Assembly (NCBI GenBank): GCA_030544215.1
Contig: JARZZO010000011.1
Span: 22,501 to 86,500, forward strand
Reading direction: 5' to 3'
DNA from: Zantedeschia hybrid cultivar
Lineage: Eukaryota; Streptophyta; Magnoliopsida; Alismatales; Araceae
Length of the DNA: 64,000 nucleotides
The stretch's first letter is position 1. The number at the start of each line of letters is the position of its first letter. Shown here one piece after another: positions 19,817 to 31,300 of this stretch. The notes under the pieces are model-generated. The model saw nothing but the letters and a program-made list of their open reading frames with translations. It was not told the origin of the DNA and made no database searches. The translations under genes were made by a program, and so were the position numbers.

Positions 19817-22800
19817 ATGGCCGGCCCTGAGGGGGGCGGGCGACCCCCCAGCTTGCTGCCGGCCACGCTCCCTCCTCCAGCTTCGCCGCAGCAGCTCCCG
19901 CCCTCCACCTTGCCACCTGCAGCAACCGCACCTGGCTCACTGGGTTCTCCCTCTTCAGGCTTCCCTCACCTCTCAGCCTCTGCTGAGACCCCTGCTCATC
20001 CTCAGGTGCCAACCGGCGGGGTGACGTCCAAGCTTGCCTCGCCTGCCCCCAAGACGCCGGCCTGGGGCACCACGGGAGCCAAATCCTTTGCTCAAATTAT
20101 CAAGGAGCGTCAGGTCTTCCCAGAGGTGGATCTCCAAGTTCACGACCCCGCATACACGGACTTGGGAGAACCAGCTGTTTTCTTCACGCCGGAGGAGCTC
20201 GCCATCGCGCTGATCCCATTCCAGTTTGCGCTGGTCGCGAAAACGCCCCATGGCCGCCCTCCGTTTCCAGACATCAAGCTCCTCCTGACGCAGCGCCTCG
20301 GCCTCCAGCACGAATTTGTCATCAGCACGCTGGACCCCCGCCATCTCTTGATCCGCTGCTCTGTGGAAGACGATTACTTAAAGATCCTCCTTAGGGATCA
20401 ACTCTTCATCAAAGGATTCCTCTTTCGGTTTCTTAAATGGTTCCCAGAGTTCGAGTGCGGCACGGACCCGCCTATCATCCCTGTTTGGGTCGACTTCCCC
20501 TCCCTCAAGCCTCACCTCTTCCATGAGGCATGCGTCAGATCCATCGCAGGTAACATCGGTAGAGTTCTCCAAGTCGCGCTCAGTACTTCGCAGATCACCA
20601 ACACCTCGACGGCCCGCGCCTGCGTCGAGCTCCACATCCTTCAGCTGCGGCCGCCGCGTATCTGGATCGGATTGGGGTCTGCTGGCTACTTTCAGGAGGT
20701 CCGCTATCCTCCCATCCCCCCCTATTGCTTGTCTTGCAGGATTATAGGTCACACTGCATCCGACTGTCGCCGCGCTGCCAAGAACTCCAAACCTCCTGCA
20801 CCCCTACAGGGTAGATCCTCCACGCCTGTGATTGCGCCGCCCCTCTCCACCCCTTCGCTTGATCCGCAAGCCGCCCCTCAAGCTTCCTCACCCCGTCCAC
20901 GTTCAGTTGCGCTCGAGCCACCGGCCCCCACCGCGACCCAGGTAAATCCTAATATCCCCACTCAATTTTCCTCCAACCCCCCCTTGGTCGTGCAGGCTTC
21001 TCATGGTGCGGGTAAGGCACCCAAGCGCTGGATCTCCAAAGGCCCTTCTAACCAACGGCTTCAATTATCCAACTCGTTCGCCGCTCTTCGGACTGATCCT
21101 GAATCATCCCATGACTGCGCGGAAGGACCTTCGGCAAAGCCTCCTACTCCGGCCGTCGGGGACCCTGCTGAGGTTGCTGCGGCCGTCCCAGCCGAACCCG
21201 CCGCCGGCGAGATCGCCGAACCTGTCGCTGTCCCTGCTTCCCCGTCCTCGGGCACACGCCACTCGGTCTCTGCGGCGCCTTGCCAAACTCAGCATTCCCA
21301 GCAGATCATGGAGGAGGCGCCCCCTGCACATCCTGATATCTTGCCTTCTTTGGCTTTGGCGAGCCCCAACGCCCCTGGCAAACAGGCCTTTCCCCTGTCA
21401 GCCTTCGAAACTTCTGATCAGATGGCACAGGTGGTCCAGCCCTCGGCACCGCTGCATGATACTTCTATATCAGCCTCGGCCCCCAAGGGCACTTTACAAC
21501 TGGCTGCCTTACCTCACACTGGGACGGCTTCCCATATCCTGTACCCCCAGGACAGCAACGCTATTGGGCCCTCTCCCCAGGAACCAGGCTCCCTTGTTGA
21601 ACCCACGGGTCTCGCGCCTATATCTGCCTTGCCGCCGTGTACCTCTGGGCCTCTTCCGCTGACGGCTTCTCCTCCCTCCACGCCTACGGTGATCTGTAGC
21701 GTCATGCATGACTCCACGTCATTGGCCATGGTCCCTGCAGCACCGCCCCCTGATCGGTGCCCTCGGAATTCTCTTTCACTTGATAGCCGGCCAGGTGTTC
21801 AACAGTTGTCCCCACTGTTGGGGGAAGGGCCTCACGCGCATGCCCAGGCTCTGTTGGGCTCGTGGACCCCTACCGCCATGCAAGCTGCCACGCCCACACC
21901 TGTGGTGCCCACAGCCCTTCCTGGTGAAGAATGCCCCGCAGACATTGCGCCAGACCACACCCTTTTTGGCGTGCCTCGGCTCATGCCTCAGATCCAGGTG
22001 CCCCTGCTACCTCCTTTAGCAGACGCTAACGCTACCCTCGGCACCAGGTGCAGTCCGGTGAAGAGACTCAGCGCCATGCACGTGGCTTCGTCGACGCCAG
22101 CTATGCCCCCAGCTGCCATCTCCGCCGATCAGACCTCTCTTCTGGGTCGCCCACCAGCCCGCTTGTGTGTTCTGGATCCTGCCCCTCATCCTGTTAATGG
22201 GCCGAGCCCACAACATGATGACCCAAGGCCCACTCGTCAGAAGCCCTTGATCCACGCTGTCGTCAATCATACACAGCAGCCCCCTCCTGACGAACAGATC
22301 ACCAACGGCGGAAATCTTGGTCCCAATATGCAGACGCCTACTGCTTCAAGCGCCCAGCACCCGCAGCTGCAGGATCCGTCTGCCGAAGACCCAGCTGCAA
22401 CCTGCCTAAAAATTCTCTCGCCCCCAAACGGCAAAGATGCTTCCCGCACGATCCCTACGCTATCTAGCTCACAGGCCTATAGAGCCGATGGGTCCTTTCC
22501 GCAGGATATGCCCACCAGGGCCATGCATGGAACCACGCCTTTGCAACCGCTGCTGTCTGCCCCTCCTGTTGATGACCCCGCTGATGCTCCCCCCAGCTCA
22601 AGCTCGGACCACAGGCCCACTACGCGGATGGAGGGACCCGTCGAACCCACCAGTGGTTACTCGGCTGGCATGCCCACTCCCTGGCAACCCCTCAATAACC
22701 AGGAGCAAAATCTGACATCAGGATCGCATACCTGCATGCCGAGCCCTCATGTGCTGTTACCCCCGCCTTCTGAGATCCTTCGCGCCTCTCATGTGGGGCC

Positions 22801-23692
22801 CACGCCCCAGCTGACTCAGCCTAGTCCTCAATGTGGCAAGTCGCCCAGCAACAACCAGTCCTTCTTCAAAGAGGTCTCTTGCACGAGCCATCTTGCGCCT
22901 TTGCGGGCCTCTACAGACGCGACGGCCCACCTACAGGACCAAGCCCACCCACATCAGAGTCAGCCACCTGCAACCATTGGGCTCCGCGAGATTGCAGCCC
23001 CTATGTGGACCGGCCCACTTGATAGACATACTCCGACCCCTGGACCCAAACTGGTCACTCCAAACACTAATTACCAGGTATCATGCTCTACTCAACCTCT
23101 TTGTAAGTTAAATCTGGAAGACACATCCCCCTTTTCAGGTAGCCCTACAGCCAATGCTCAGGACAACGCCATCATTGAGGACAATTCACCAAATCACAAA
23201 GCGAACCATAGTGAGACGAACATTGTGGCTGCCCAGGTATCTTACAAGGCAGCTGATGTACTGCTGAGCATTGATAAACAGGCTGCCTCGGTCATTGCCC
23301 ACGGCCCAATATCCCAACCCAATACAATCAATCAATCCACTGGGGATAAGCATACGGCGGTTCACACTTCTTTGAATGTCGCGAATCAGGTGATATCTTC
23401 AACTTCTCTACCTCTTGTTCAAAACCCTCTGGACTCTCTTCGATATGACTCCCATGGCTCAGGTCATCCCTCTAACTTGGAAGCTTTAAATTTGGAGAGC
23501 CCTATCCACAGGAAGGATAATCGTATTCTACTTGACTTACATAAATTGAAGCAATCATTTTCCTCCTCTGATGAATCTCACGATAACGGTGACACATGCA
23601 CACAGGACATCCCTAGCAGTCTGCATTTGGACCAACAAAAGAGCACAAGGCTCACACGTGCACAAAAGAAGAAATCAAAGTTTAATGGTTAA
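19817..23692 (+). CDS. E4 ORF1: Gag-like protein, intact, 1291 aa
   Basis: Start chosen at the ATG inside the palindrome GCCGGCCATGGCCGGC, shared with other copies (MAGPEGGGRPP). Order: a short Pro-rich N-terminus; SFAQIIKER near residue 92; the DUF4283-like region at about 117-280 (EPAVFFTPEE, ALVAKTP.GRPPFP, FRFLKW.PEFECGT, SIAGNIGRVLQVAL); one CCHC knuckle C-x2-C-x4-H-x4-C near 303-318; then about 850 residues of Pro/Ser/Ala-rich, probably disordered linker; and the conserved C-terminus with QVIS, LEALNLESP and basic LTRAQKKKSKFNG. This is longer than the few-hundred-residue ORF1 common in plant L1 elements. RNA binding is inferred from the knuckle. The 3' end overlaps ORF2 by 8 bases (ATGGTTAA). 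Confidence 0.88.
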   Translation: MAGPEGGGRPPSLLPATLPPPASPQQLPPSTLPPAATAPGSLGSPSSGFPHLSASAETPAHPQVPTGGVTSKLASPAPKTPAWGTTGAKSFAQIIKERQVFPEVDLQVHDPAYTDLGEPAVFFTPEELAIALIPFQFALVAKTPHGRPPFPDIKLLLTQRLGLQHEFVISTLDPRHLLIRCSVEDDYLKILLRDQLFIKGFLFRFLKWFPEFECGTDPPIIPVWVDFPSLKPHLFHEACVRSIAGNIGRVLQVALSTSQITNTSTARACVELHILQLRPPRIWIGLGSAGYFQEVRYPPIPPYCLSCRIIGHTASDCRRAAKNSKPPAPLQGRSSTPVIAPPLSTPSLDPQAAPQASSPRPRSVALEPPAPTATQVNPNIPTQFSSNPPLVVQASHGAGKAPKRWISKGPSNQRLQLSNSFAALRTDPESSHDCAEGPSAKPPTPAVGDPAEVAAAVPAEPAAGEIAEPVAVPASPSSGTRHSVSAAPCQTQHSQQIMEEAPPAHPDILPSLALASPNAPGKQAFPLSAFETSDQMAQVVQPSAPLHDTSISASAPKGTLQLAALPHTGTASHILYPQDSNAIGPSPQEPGSLVEPTGLAPISALPPCTSGPLPLTASPPSTPTVICSVMHDSTSLAMVPAAPPPDRCPRNSLSLDSRPGVQQLSPLLGEGPHAHAQALLGSWTPTAMQAATPTPVVPTALPGEECPADIAPDHTLFGVPRLMPQIQVPLLPPLADANATLGTRCSPVKRLSAMHVASSTPAMPPAAISADQTSLLGRPPARLCVLDPAPHPVNGPSPQHDDPRPTRQKPLIHAVVNHTQQPPPDEQITNGGNLGPNMQTPTASSAQHPQLQDPSAEDPAATCLKILSPPNGKDASRTIPTLSSSQAYRADGSFPQDMPTRAMHGTTPLQPLLSAPPVDDPADAPPSSSSDHRPTTRMEGPVEPTSGYSAGMPTPWQPLNNQEQNLTSGSHTCMPSPHVLLPPPSEILRASHVGPTPQLTQPSPQCGKSPSNNQSFFKEVSCTSHLAPLRASTDATAHLQDQAHPHQSQPPATIGLREIAAPMWTGPLDRHTPTPGPKLVTPNTNYQVSCSTQPLCKLNLEDTSPFSGSPTANAQDNAIIEDNSPNHKANHSETNIVAAQVSYKAADVLLSIDKQAASVIAHGPISQPNTINQSTGDKHTAVHTSLNVANQVISSTSLPLVQNPLDSLRYDSHGSGHPSNLEALNLESPIHRKDNRILLDLHKLKQSFSSSDESHDNGDTCTQDIPSSLHLDQQKSTRLTRAQKKKSKFNG

Positions 23693-26600
23693 TATGCTTG
23701 TTTGGAACATCAGGGGAGTTGGTAACTCTCCCTCCAGACGTCGACTTGTCTCTCTTTGCAGGACGAACAAAGTACAAATTGCTGCAATTTTAGAACCCAT
23801 GATTCAGAATTCTTCGATGCTAGCTCTATCTCTTAAGCTGGGCCTCTCTCAATACCTCTCTAGCGGTAACCTCCACGGTAAAGTCTGGGTTTTCTGGCAT
23901 AATTCTATCTCTGTGGATGTGATTAATATTCATGAGTCTTTTATTACTCTGAAGGTATCTGGCCAAATAGTTCATTATGTCACTTTTATCTATGCTAGTT
24001 GTCATCTTCATGACAGAATTCACCTTTGGGAGACTATTACTTCATTGTCTATTTCTGACCCCTGGATGATTGTGGGTGACTTTAATTCTGTTCTTTACTC
24101 TCATGAAAAACATGGCGGCAATGCACCGCATCATGCTTCTGTGAATGCCTTCCACTCTCTCTTACAGGATAGCAACCTCATGGATCTTGGCTTCAGTGGC
24201 CCTTCCTATACCTGGAGAAATGGCCAGCAAGGTATTGGTTCCATTAAAGCCAGATTGGACAGAGGTTTGGCTAACCCAGCTTGGTTCTCCTCTTTTAGTA
24301 CTCTTGTGAGTCATTTACATCATATCAATTCTGATCATAGTCCGCTTTTGGTTTCTTATCATAGCACTAATGCCCCGAGACACTCACACTTTAAATTCCT
24401 TAAGATGTGGACTAGACACAGGGATTTCATTCGCGTGGTAAAATCATGTTGGCATCAGCCTCTACATGCATCTCCTCTCTTCAGGCTTAGTGCTAAGTTG
24501 AAGAGACTGAGATCCACTTTGAAGACTTGGAATAAAAGTGTCTTTGGCAACATTTTTCAGCATGTCTTACAGGCAGAGGAGAAGGTCAATTCCTTACAAA
24601 TTAATTTTGATAACCATCCTTCTGATCAGTCACAATCCGAGCTTTCTGCAGCTAAAAAGGATCTAGATGAGCTCCTCTTACGGCAAGAGATATTCTGGAG
24701 GCAAAAATCTCATCTCAAATGGCTCAAGGAGGGCGATCAAAACTCAGCCTTCTTCCACTCTATCGTTAATGAAAGGCGAAGGAAAAACTTTATTCACAAA
24801 CTGGTTAACGATCAGGGGGATGATGTTACTGACCATGATGCTCTACTTTCCATGGCCATAGCTTTTTATCAAAATCTGTTTACCTCTGAGCCGCCTACTA
24901 TGAACAACAGTGGTCTTCTGCAATATATTCCTACCATTGTTTCTGATGCAGATAATCAAGCTTTGATGGCTATTCCAACTATAGAGGAAGTCAAGGATTC
25001 GGTCTTCTCCTTAAGCCCTGATAGTGCCCCTGGTCCAGATGGATTCTCTGGTGATTTCTTTACCCCTTGCTGGGATATCATTTCTGTGGATATTTATGAT
25101 GCTGTTAAGGAGTTCTTTAATGGAGGCTTCCTCCCTAAATCTTATACCTCTACTCACCTCGTGCTAATTCCCAAAGGAGAGTCTCCTAACACTCTGAAGG
25201 ACTTTAGACCTATTAGTCTGTGCAACTTCACTTATAAGATAATCTCACACATCTTATGCAAAAGATTATCTCTTGTTCTGCCTGCTCTTATTTCTCCTCT
25301 CCAGGGAGCCTTTGTTAAAGGCAGAGATATGGCTGACAACATCTGTCTTGCTCAAGAGCTTACCCATAGCATATCTAAGAAGGTCAGAGGACACAACATC
25401 ATTTTCAAACTCGACATGATGAAAGCATACGACCGATTGGAATGGTCTTACTTATTTGATGTGCTGAACAAATTTGGCTTCTCTCCCATGTGGATTAACC
25501 TTATCAGAGGTTTATTCACCAACTGCTGGTTTTCCGTCATCCTCAATGGTAATGTTGGTGGCTTCTTTACCTCCTCTCGTGGTCTTCGTCAGGGAGACCC
25601 TTTGGCACCCAGTCTCTTTATCCTTGCTGAAGAGGCATTCAGCAGAGGTCTTCAGCAGCTGTGTCACAGAGGCATTATTACCCCGTACTCTACTTTCGAG
25701 GGGCCTATTATTTCGCATCTCTTATTTGCTGATGATACCATTATCTTCACTAATGGCTCTCAAGGATCTTTACGCAGACTCATGGCTTTCCTGACCATTT
25801 ACGAGAGATGCTCAGGTCAAAAGATTAACACAAGCAAGAGTTCTTTCTACATTACGGGGTATACTCCTACTTGGAGAATCAATCAAGTATCGACTAGAGC
25901 TTCTATTCCTCACAGGGCTTTCCCTATCACTTATCTGGGTGCTCCTCTCTTCAAGGGAGCAGCTAAGGCAATATACTTCCATCCCCTCTTGGACAAGGTG
26001 AGAAATAGACTAGCTTCCTGGAAATCTAATCTCCTTTCGCCTGGTGGAAGACTGATCCTTATCAAGCATGTTCTATCTTACATTCCTATACATATTCTTG
26101 CTGTTCTCACCCCTCCTAAGAGTATTCTTCACTCTTTAGAGAGGACATTTGCTGCTTTCTTTTAGGGATCTACTTCAACAGGGATGCGTAGGCATTGGAT
26201 CGCTTGGAAACACCTTGCTAGGCCAACCTCTGAAGGTGGAATTGGTATTCGTTCTCTTCTGGATCTAGGGGCTGCCCTTAAGATTAAATTATGCTGGAAA
26301 GTTTACTCTAAAAAGGGCATCTGGGGTGAGTACATTAATCAGACTTACCTGCACAGGCATCATATTTCTACTTGTCCCATGGTTGGTTCTCCTCATTGGA
26401 AGATGGTGCTTAAGCATAGACAATGGGTTCTTGACAACACCTGTTGGTCAGTAGGCCAGGGTCATATTTCCTTCTGGCATGATGATTGGACTGGTCATGG
26501 TCCCTTAAAGGATCATATCTCCGAGGATCAGTGGACTACTATTGGCAATACCCAAGCTTGGTCGGTTCGCGATTACATCACTTCTGGACAGCACCTATTA

Positions 26601-27815
26601 CACTCACTACCCTCAGACATCGCTGCTATTATCATGGATTATATCGGCACCTTTTCCGCCCAACAAGACCAGGATAAGATTATCTGGAAGCCGAATTCCT
26701 ATAGTTTTTTCACCACTAAATCAGCTTGGCAAGTTGTTAGGCAGCAGATACCTCCACTTTCCATCTCTAAATGGATCTGGTGCTCTCAAATACCCAAGAA
26801 GATCTCCATCTTTATTTACAGGGCCCTTGTTCACAAATTGCCTTTTGATTCCAATATTCAAAGAATAGGTATTCCTTTGGCATCAAAGTGCGTATGTTGC
26901 TCGAATGCCTCACGAGAGACTCTCAATCATGTCTTGGCTCATGGAGATTGGGCCTCCTACTGTTGGCGCTTCTTTCAAGATAGATGTGGTCTTACTTTTC
27001 AGATGAGCTCCTTTCATCACATATTTGGTTCCTTCATCACCCTAGCCTCAGGTACATCTCTTTACTCTTTCATTATGGGTATTATTCCTTCTATTGTTGC
27101 ATGGTTTCTTTGGAAAGCCAGGTGTTCAGCCAAGTATGATGGTATCCACTCCCGTAAGGAAAGCATACTGCATCAGAGCCTCCACCTTATAAGAGAGCTT
27201 GCTGCCATGTATTCCCCAAAGTCCCCTTGTTCCTCTGCGCATAGAGCTGTACTGCAAGCAGTGGGGGTTGTGGATTCTTTCTCTCCCACGTTACAGGTAC
27301 TGGTAAGATGGATGTATCCTCCTACAGGTAAACTCAAACTTAACACTGATGGTTGCAGTAGAGGTAATCCTGGTAACTCAGCAGGTTCAGCTATTCTCAG
27401 AAATGATAAAGGTCAGTTCATTATGGCCTCTTGTGCCTACTTTGGTCACACTCATAGTATCATCTCTGAACTTAGGGCGATCCTTACCGGTCTCCACATG
27501 TGTCTTCAACGAGGTTTCTCTTGTCTTATTGTTGAATCTGATTGCCTCTCACTGATTACACTCATGACTTCTACTAATCCCACTATCCCTTGGATCCTTT
27601 TTCCTTGGTGGTTTGAGTTTTGTTCTCTCAGGGAAGCTATGGATCTTCACTTTTGCCATGCAGTTAGAGAAGCCAACAAAGCTGCTGATGCTCTGGCTAA
27701 TTTCTCCTGCGACCAGCAAGTTGATAAAGTCTTTTTAGATTCATCCGCTTTGCCTACTATTGTAAAAGGGGAAATCACTTCTGATAAAAGTGGTCTTCCC
27801 CACCTTAGGATTTGA
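23685..27815 (+). pseudogene. E4 ORF2 with one nonsense codon
   Basis: Start ATG within ATGGTTAA. In-frame TAG at 26163-26165 (codon 827) replaces the Trp of the conserved FFWGS motif, a G-to-A change. Before it lie a complete endonuclease (GDFN, SDHSPLL) and RT core (DMMKAYDRLEW, RQGDPLAPSLF, FADDTIIF). After it, 26166-27815 is open and encodes the zf-RVT-like segment (CVCC..H) and RNase H (TDGCSRGNPG, SELRA, ESDC, NKAADALAN). One residue is missing relative to E7 just before EGPIIS. A truncated EN-RT product without the zinc finger and RNase H is possible but unproven. Confidence 0.88.
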
Positions 27816-28022
27816 GGGATTCTTTTTCAGGGATATTCTGGGTTCATTGATGTACTCTCTCAGGGGTAAGGTGGCACGTCCCCCCCTTGTATCTCAGGGG
27901 AAATCACTTCTGATAAAAGTGGTCTTCCCCTCCTTAGGACTTGAGGGGTTTCTTCAGGGGGATTTTGGGTTTCTTGATGTACTCTCTCAGGGGTTCGGTG
28001 GTATGTCCCCCCCTTGTATCTC
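27768..28022 (+). repeat. 129-bp tandem duplication across ORF2 end / 3' UTR of E4
   Basis: Copy 1 begins at 27768 and copy 2 at 27897, both at GGGGAAATCACTTCTG. Each holds the last codons of ORF2 and the 3' UTR block up to CCCCCCCTTGTATCTC. Copy 2 has drifted: the stop-proximal Ile codon is changed and GGGGTTCGGTGG replaces GGGGTAAGGTGG. E8 has the same duplication with the same unit length. Confidence 0.9.
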
Positions 28023-28106
28023 CAACTTTTTGATGAAATAAAATCCCAAGGGCCGGCCCAGGGTCCTAGTTAAATTCCTGGGTTAAAAAAAGAAAAAAAA
28101 AAAAAA
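27816..28106 (+). other. E4 3' UTR (duplicated) and poly(A) tract
   Basis: Includes copy 2 of the 129-bp duplication, AATAAA at 28037-28042, the GGGCCGGCCC palindrome and a terminal CCCAGG / CCTGGG stem. The A-tract 28084-28106 has one interrupting G and is followed by CCCTAAA. Confidence 0.85.
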
Positions 28107-28230
28107 CCCTAAACCCTAAACCCTAAAACCCTAAAACCCTAAACCCTAAAACCCTAAAACCCTAAACCCTAAACCCTAAAACCCTAAACCCTAAAACCCT
28201 AAACCCTAAACCCTAAACCCAAAAAACCCC
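28107..28230 (+). repeat. Telomeric repeat tract T4, (CCCTAAA)n
   Basis: About 120 bases, rich in CCCTAAAA octamers. The last units before E5 are irregular (CCCAAAAAACCCC). Confidence 0.93.
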
Positions 28231-28240
28231 GAGCCGCCCC

Positions 28241-28267
28241 TCTCTCTCTTCGATTTCTAGTGAGAGA
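28241..28267 (+). promoter_or_regulatory. E5 5' leader hairpin (weak)
   Basis: TCTCTC (28241-28246) can pair with GAGAGA (28262-28267). This is the shortest version of the leader hairpin; the right arm carries a T (CTAGTGAGAGAAA) that breaks the longer stem seen in E4 and E6. Confidence 0.5.
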
Positions 28268-28300
28268 AACTCCGGTTCCTCTCCTTGGCCTTCGCCGGCC

Positions 28301-31300
28301 ATGGCCGGCCCTGAGGGGGGTCGCCGCCCCCCCCCCCCCCCACGATCCACACCTCTCCACCCTCCCCCCCTGCCCAGCCAGCTCCCTCGCCCGCCCCCCT
28401 TCAGCTCTGCGAGCTCCAGGACCAGGCCCCAGCTTCCCTCCCGGCTGGCTCCAACGCTGAACAGGCTGCTGGCCTCCTGGCTGCGCCGCCCCCTCAGAGC
28501 TCCGCTCCCCCCGCACCTCGCTCGTCCCAGGCTCCGGCTTGGGGCTCTGGGAGCTCGAAGTCGTTCGCTCAGGTGCTCAAAGATCGCAAGCTGCTCCCGG
28601 AGGTCGACCTCCTCGTCCACGATCCAGCTTTCACTGATCTGGGCGAGCCTGCCGTTTTCTTCACCGAGGAGGAGATCGCCACTGCGTTAGTACCTTTCAG
28701 ACTCGCGCTCGTTGCCAAAACGCCATACGGTCGCCCTCCTTTCCCAGATATTAAGCACCTCCTCACTCAACGGCTCGGGCTACAACATGACTTCATCATT
28801 AGCGCGCTGGACAACCGCCATCTCCTCCTCCGCAGCACTAACGAAGATGATTACTTGAAGATCCTCCTCCGCGACCAGCTCTTCGTCAAAGGCTACCTAT
28901 TTCGTTTCCTGAAATGGACGCCGGACTTTGAATGCGGCATGGAACCCCCTATCGTACCTGTGTGGGTGGAGTTCCCCGCCCTCAAGCCCCACCTGTTCCA
29001 TGAGGCTTGTGTGAGATCTATCGCTGGCAACCTCGGCCGAGTCCTTCAGGTGGCCCTCAGCACCTCCCAGATCACCAACACGTCTTCAGCGCGCGCCTGT
29101 GTGGAGCTTCACGTCCTTCAGCATCGGCCCCAACGAATTTGGATCGGCATGGGTGCTGCAGGTTACTTCCAGGAGGTACGCTATCCCCCAATCCCACCCT
29201 ACTGCTCTGCCTGCAGGCTCATCGGGCATACGGCCTCAGTTTGCCGCCGGTCTTCCAAGAAGAACGCATCCCAGGTGCCTTCGAAGCCCAATGCTGACAG
29301 TCCCTCGCTGGAACCTACCCCTGCCACGGAGCCTCAACTGGAGAATCAATCCCTTGAAGCCCCTCCACCTGATTCCCAACCCCAGATGGAGGCTGCCCTC
29401 GGCGGCTCACGCATGTCACACCTGAGGCAGAAGACACAGGCCAAACCTGCGCTCCAAGGTGACATCCGGTACTCTACAGCACCCCCCAAACTCCCACCCG
29501 AACAAGGTAAAAACTCCAAACGATGGGTTTCCAAAGCTCCACCTCAGCATCAGGTAACGTTAGCCAACTCTTTTGATGCCCTTGGGCACTCTGCCGATCC
29601 TATGGACACTCTTCTGGAGGGGAACTTCACCGCCCCTCTCCCTGCCGGCACCTCCCTTCAACCAGCAACGCCGGCCACCGGAGAGGGCGAGCCTAACCTG
29701 TCTCGCTCAGCTCCCATGAGCACTATTGGCTGCCTGCCAGCCAGGATCCCGGCTGCTGGAACTGAACACTTTCCTTCTTCGTCTTTGAGGAACCCCGAGG
29801 CACCTGACCGAACACCCCCTTTACAGGTTTCCCCTGCGCCTACCTTGCAGATGAGTCAGGCGATGCAGCCCTCGTTGACGCTGCTTTCTGCTGTGAGGGA
29901 TACCTCGGCCAACCAGGGTTCCCAACCCTCTCCTATGTTATCTAACCCAGGTTCTGCTGGGGCCTGTCCGCTGGGTCCTGCCATCTTCAGAGACTCCCAA
30001 GTCGTCTCCACGGATCCTGTGCCAGCTCACGTTACGCCTCCGCCACCAGACACCTCAAGGATCGCCTGCAGCGCCTTGCACGGGCCTACGCCACCGCCTT
30101 TGACAGCTACCGTTCCTCCCCTAGCTGGGTGTTTCCAGAACCTCCCTCCACTCGGTGGTCCACCAGGTGCATGCAGGGCCGCTGGCTCCTTTCTGCAGGA
30201 CACTGCGATCTCCGGAGATGGCCAGGAAGCCCCCACGGGCCCTACACCTGTCCGCCCTTCGCTGTCGAGAAGACCCGATAAGGTATCCGTGACGCATCTA
30301 CCCAGGGCCATGCATGGCGCCACGCTATCGCTTCCCTCGCCAAGTGTCTCTGCTACCGATGAATACTCCCAGAGCTCCGTGTTACCTGGCGGCCCACCAG
30401 ACGTCCGAGCGCAGCCCCCCTCTCTGGACGAGGAACCCTATCCTTCGGTTCGCGCCCCTGCTTCTACACCCATGACCCAGAACCCGGTCCATGGGAACGC
30501 TAAGATCCAGCGGACTTCAACTATTGGGCCCAAGCCCACGGAGCAGACACGCCCCCCCGGCATCTTACTGCCTTGCGCTGACAAAGCCCAACACTCTCAC
30601 CTTGCCATTGGGCCTATGCCAGGGCCTTGCTGTTCGCCCCTTTCGCCCGCTGCTGGTCCTTACTCACCGGCCCTCGCCCCTACGATGTCTAGTTTACAGG
30701 CCCGCAGCGCCGATGGGCCCTTTCCGCTGTATACTGTGCTTACCGAAGAGGGACAGGAGTCCTTGAAGCAATCTTCGAGTGTGCCTATGCCTACGCACCG
30801 GAACCAGGAGCCCTTGAAGAAACTTTCTGTCGCAGCTGACGCCACTCTAAGCCAGCCCACGAACAGCTTCAATGCCATGCACGCGGACACGACAGCGCCT
30901 CCTATGCTCACTACCTCAACGCCACTGATGGTCTTTGCCCCTCGGAACAACCTCACCGCTGCGGCTACACTGCCTGGCACCAGCCTTCTCAACCACCCGC
31001 CAGGTGTTCGACCTATGTCCCCAACCAGCGCCGACAGCTGTCCCACGTAGAAGCCTTCTCAGCAGGCTTCGGAGGCCCACGATCCGCTAGCCTCGTACTT
31101 CGGGCAGGCTTCTTCTGATGAAATCACTCGTAACGCCATCGCTGAGGACACCTCGTCGCCTAGCTGTTTACCTCAGCCCACTCTGCAGAAACACTCGCGG
31201 GACGACGGGCCTTATTCTCTGGCATCTCCTTTGGGGCGTTCCACTCATGACGACTCAGCTGCCACAACAGATCCCAAATCAACCACTCCGAACATCGACA

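Larger units (their letters stand above)
19741..28106 (+). mobile_element. E4: LINE copy, subfamily B, 5'-complete, one stop in ORF2
   Basis: The longest copy at about 8.4 kb, because ORF1 is long and a 129-bp tandem duplication spans the end of ORF2 and the 3' UTR. The 3' half is near-identical to E8, which carries the same duplication. The RT region is close to E7 and E8. Poly(A) is interrupted by one G. Confidence 0.94.
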
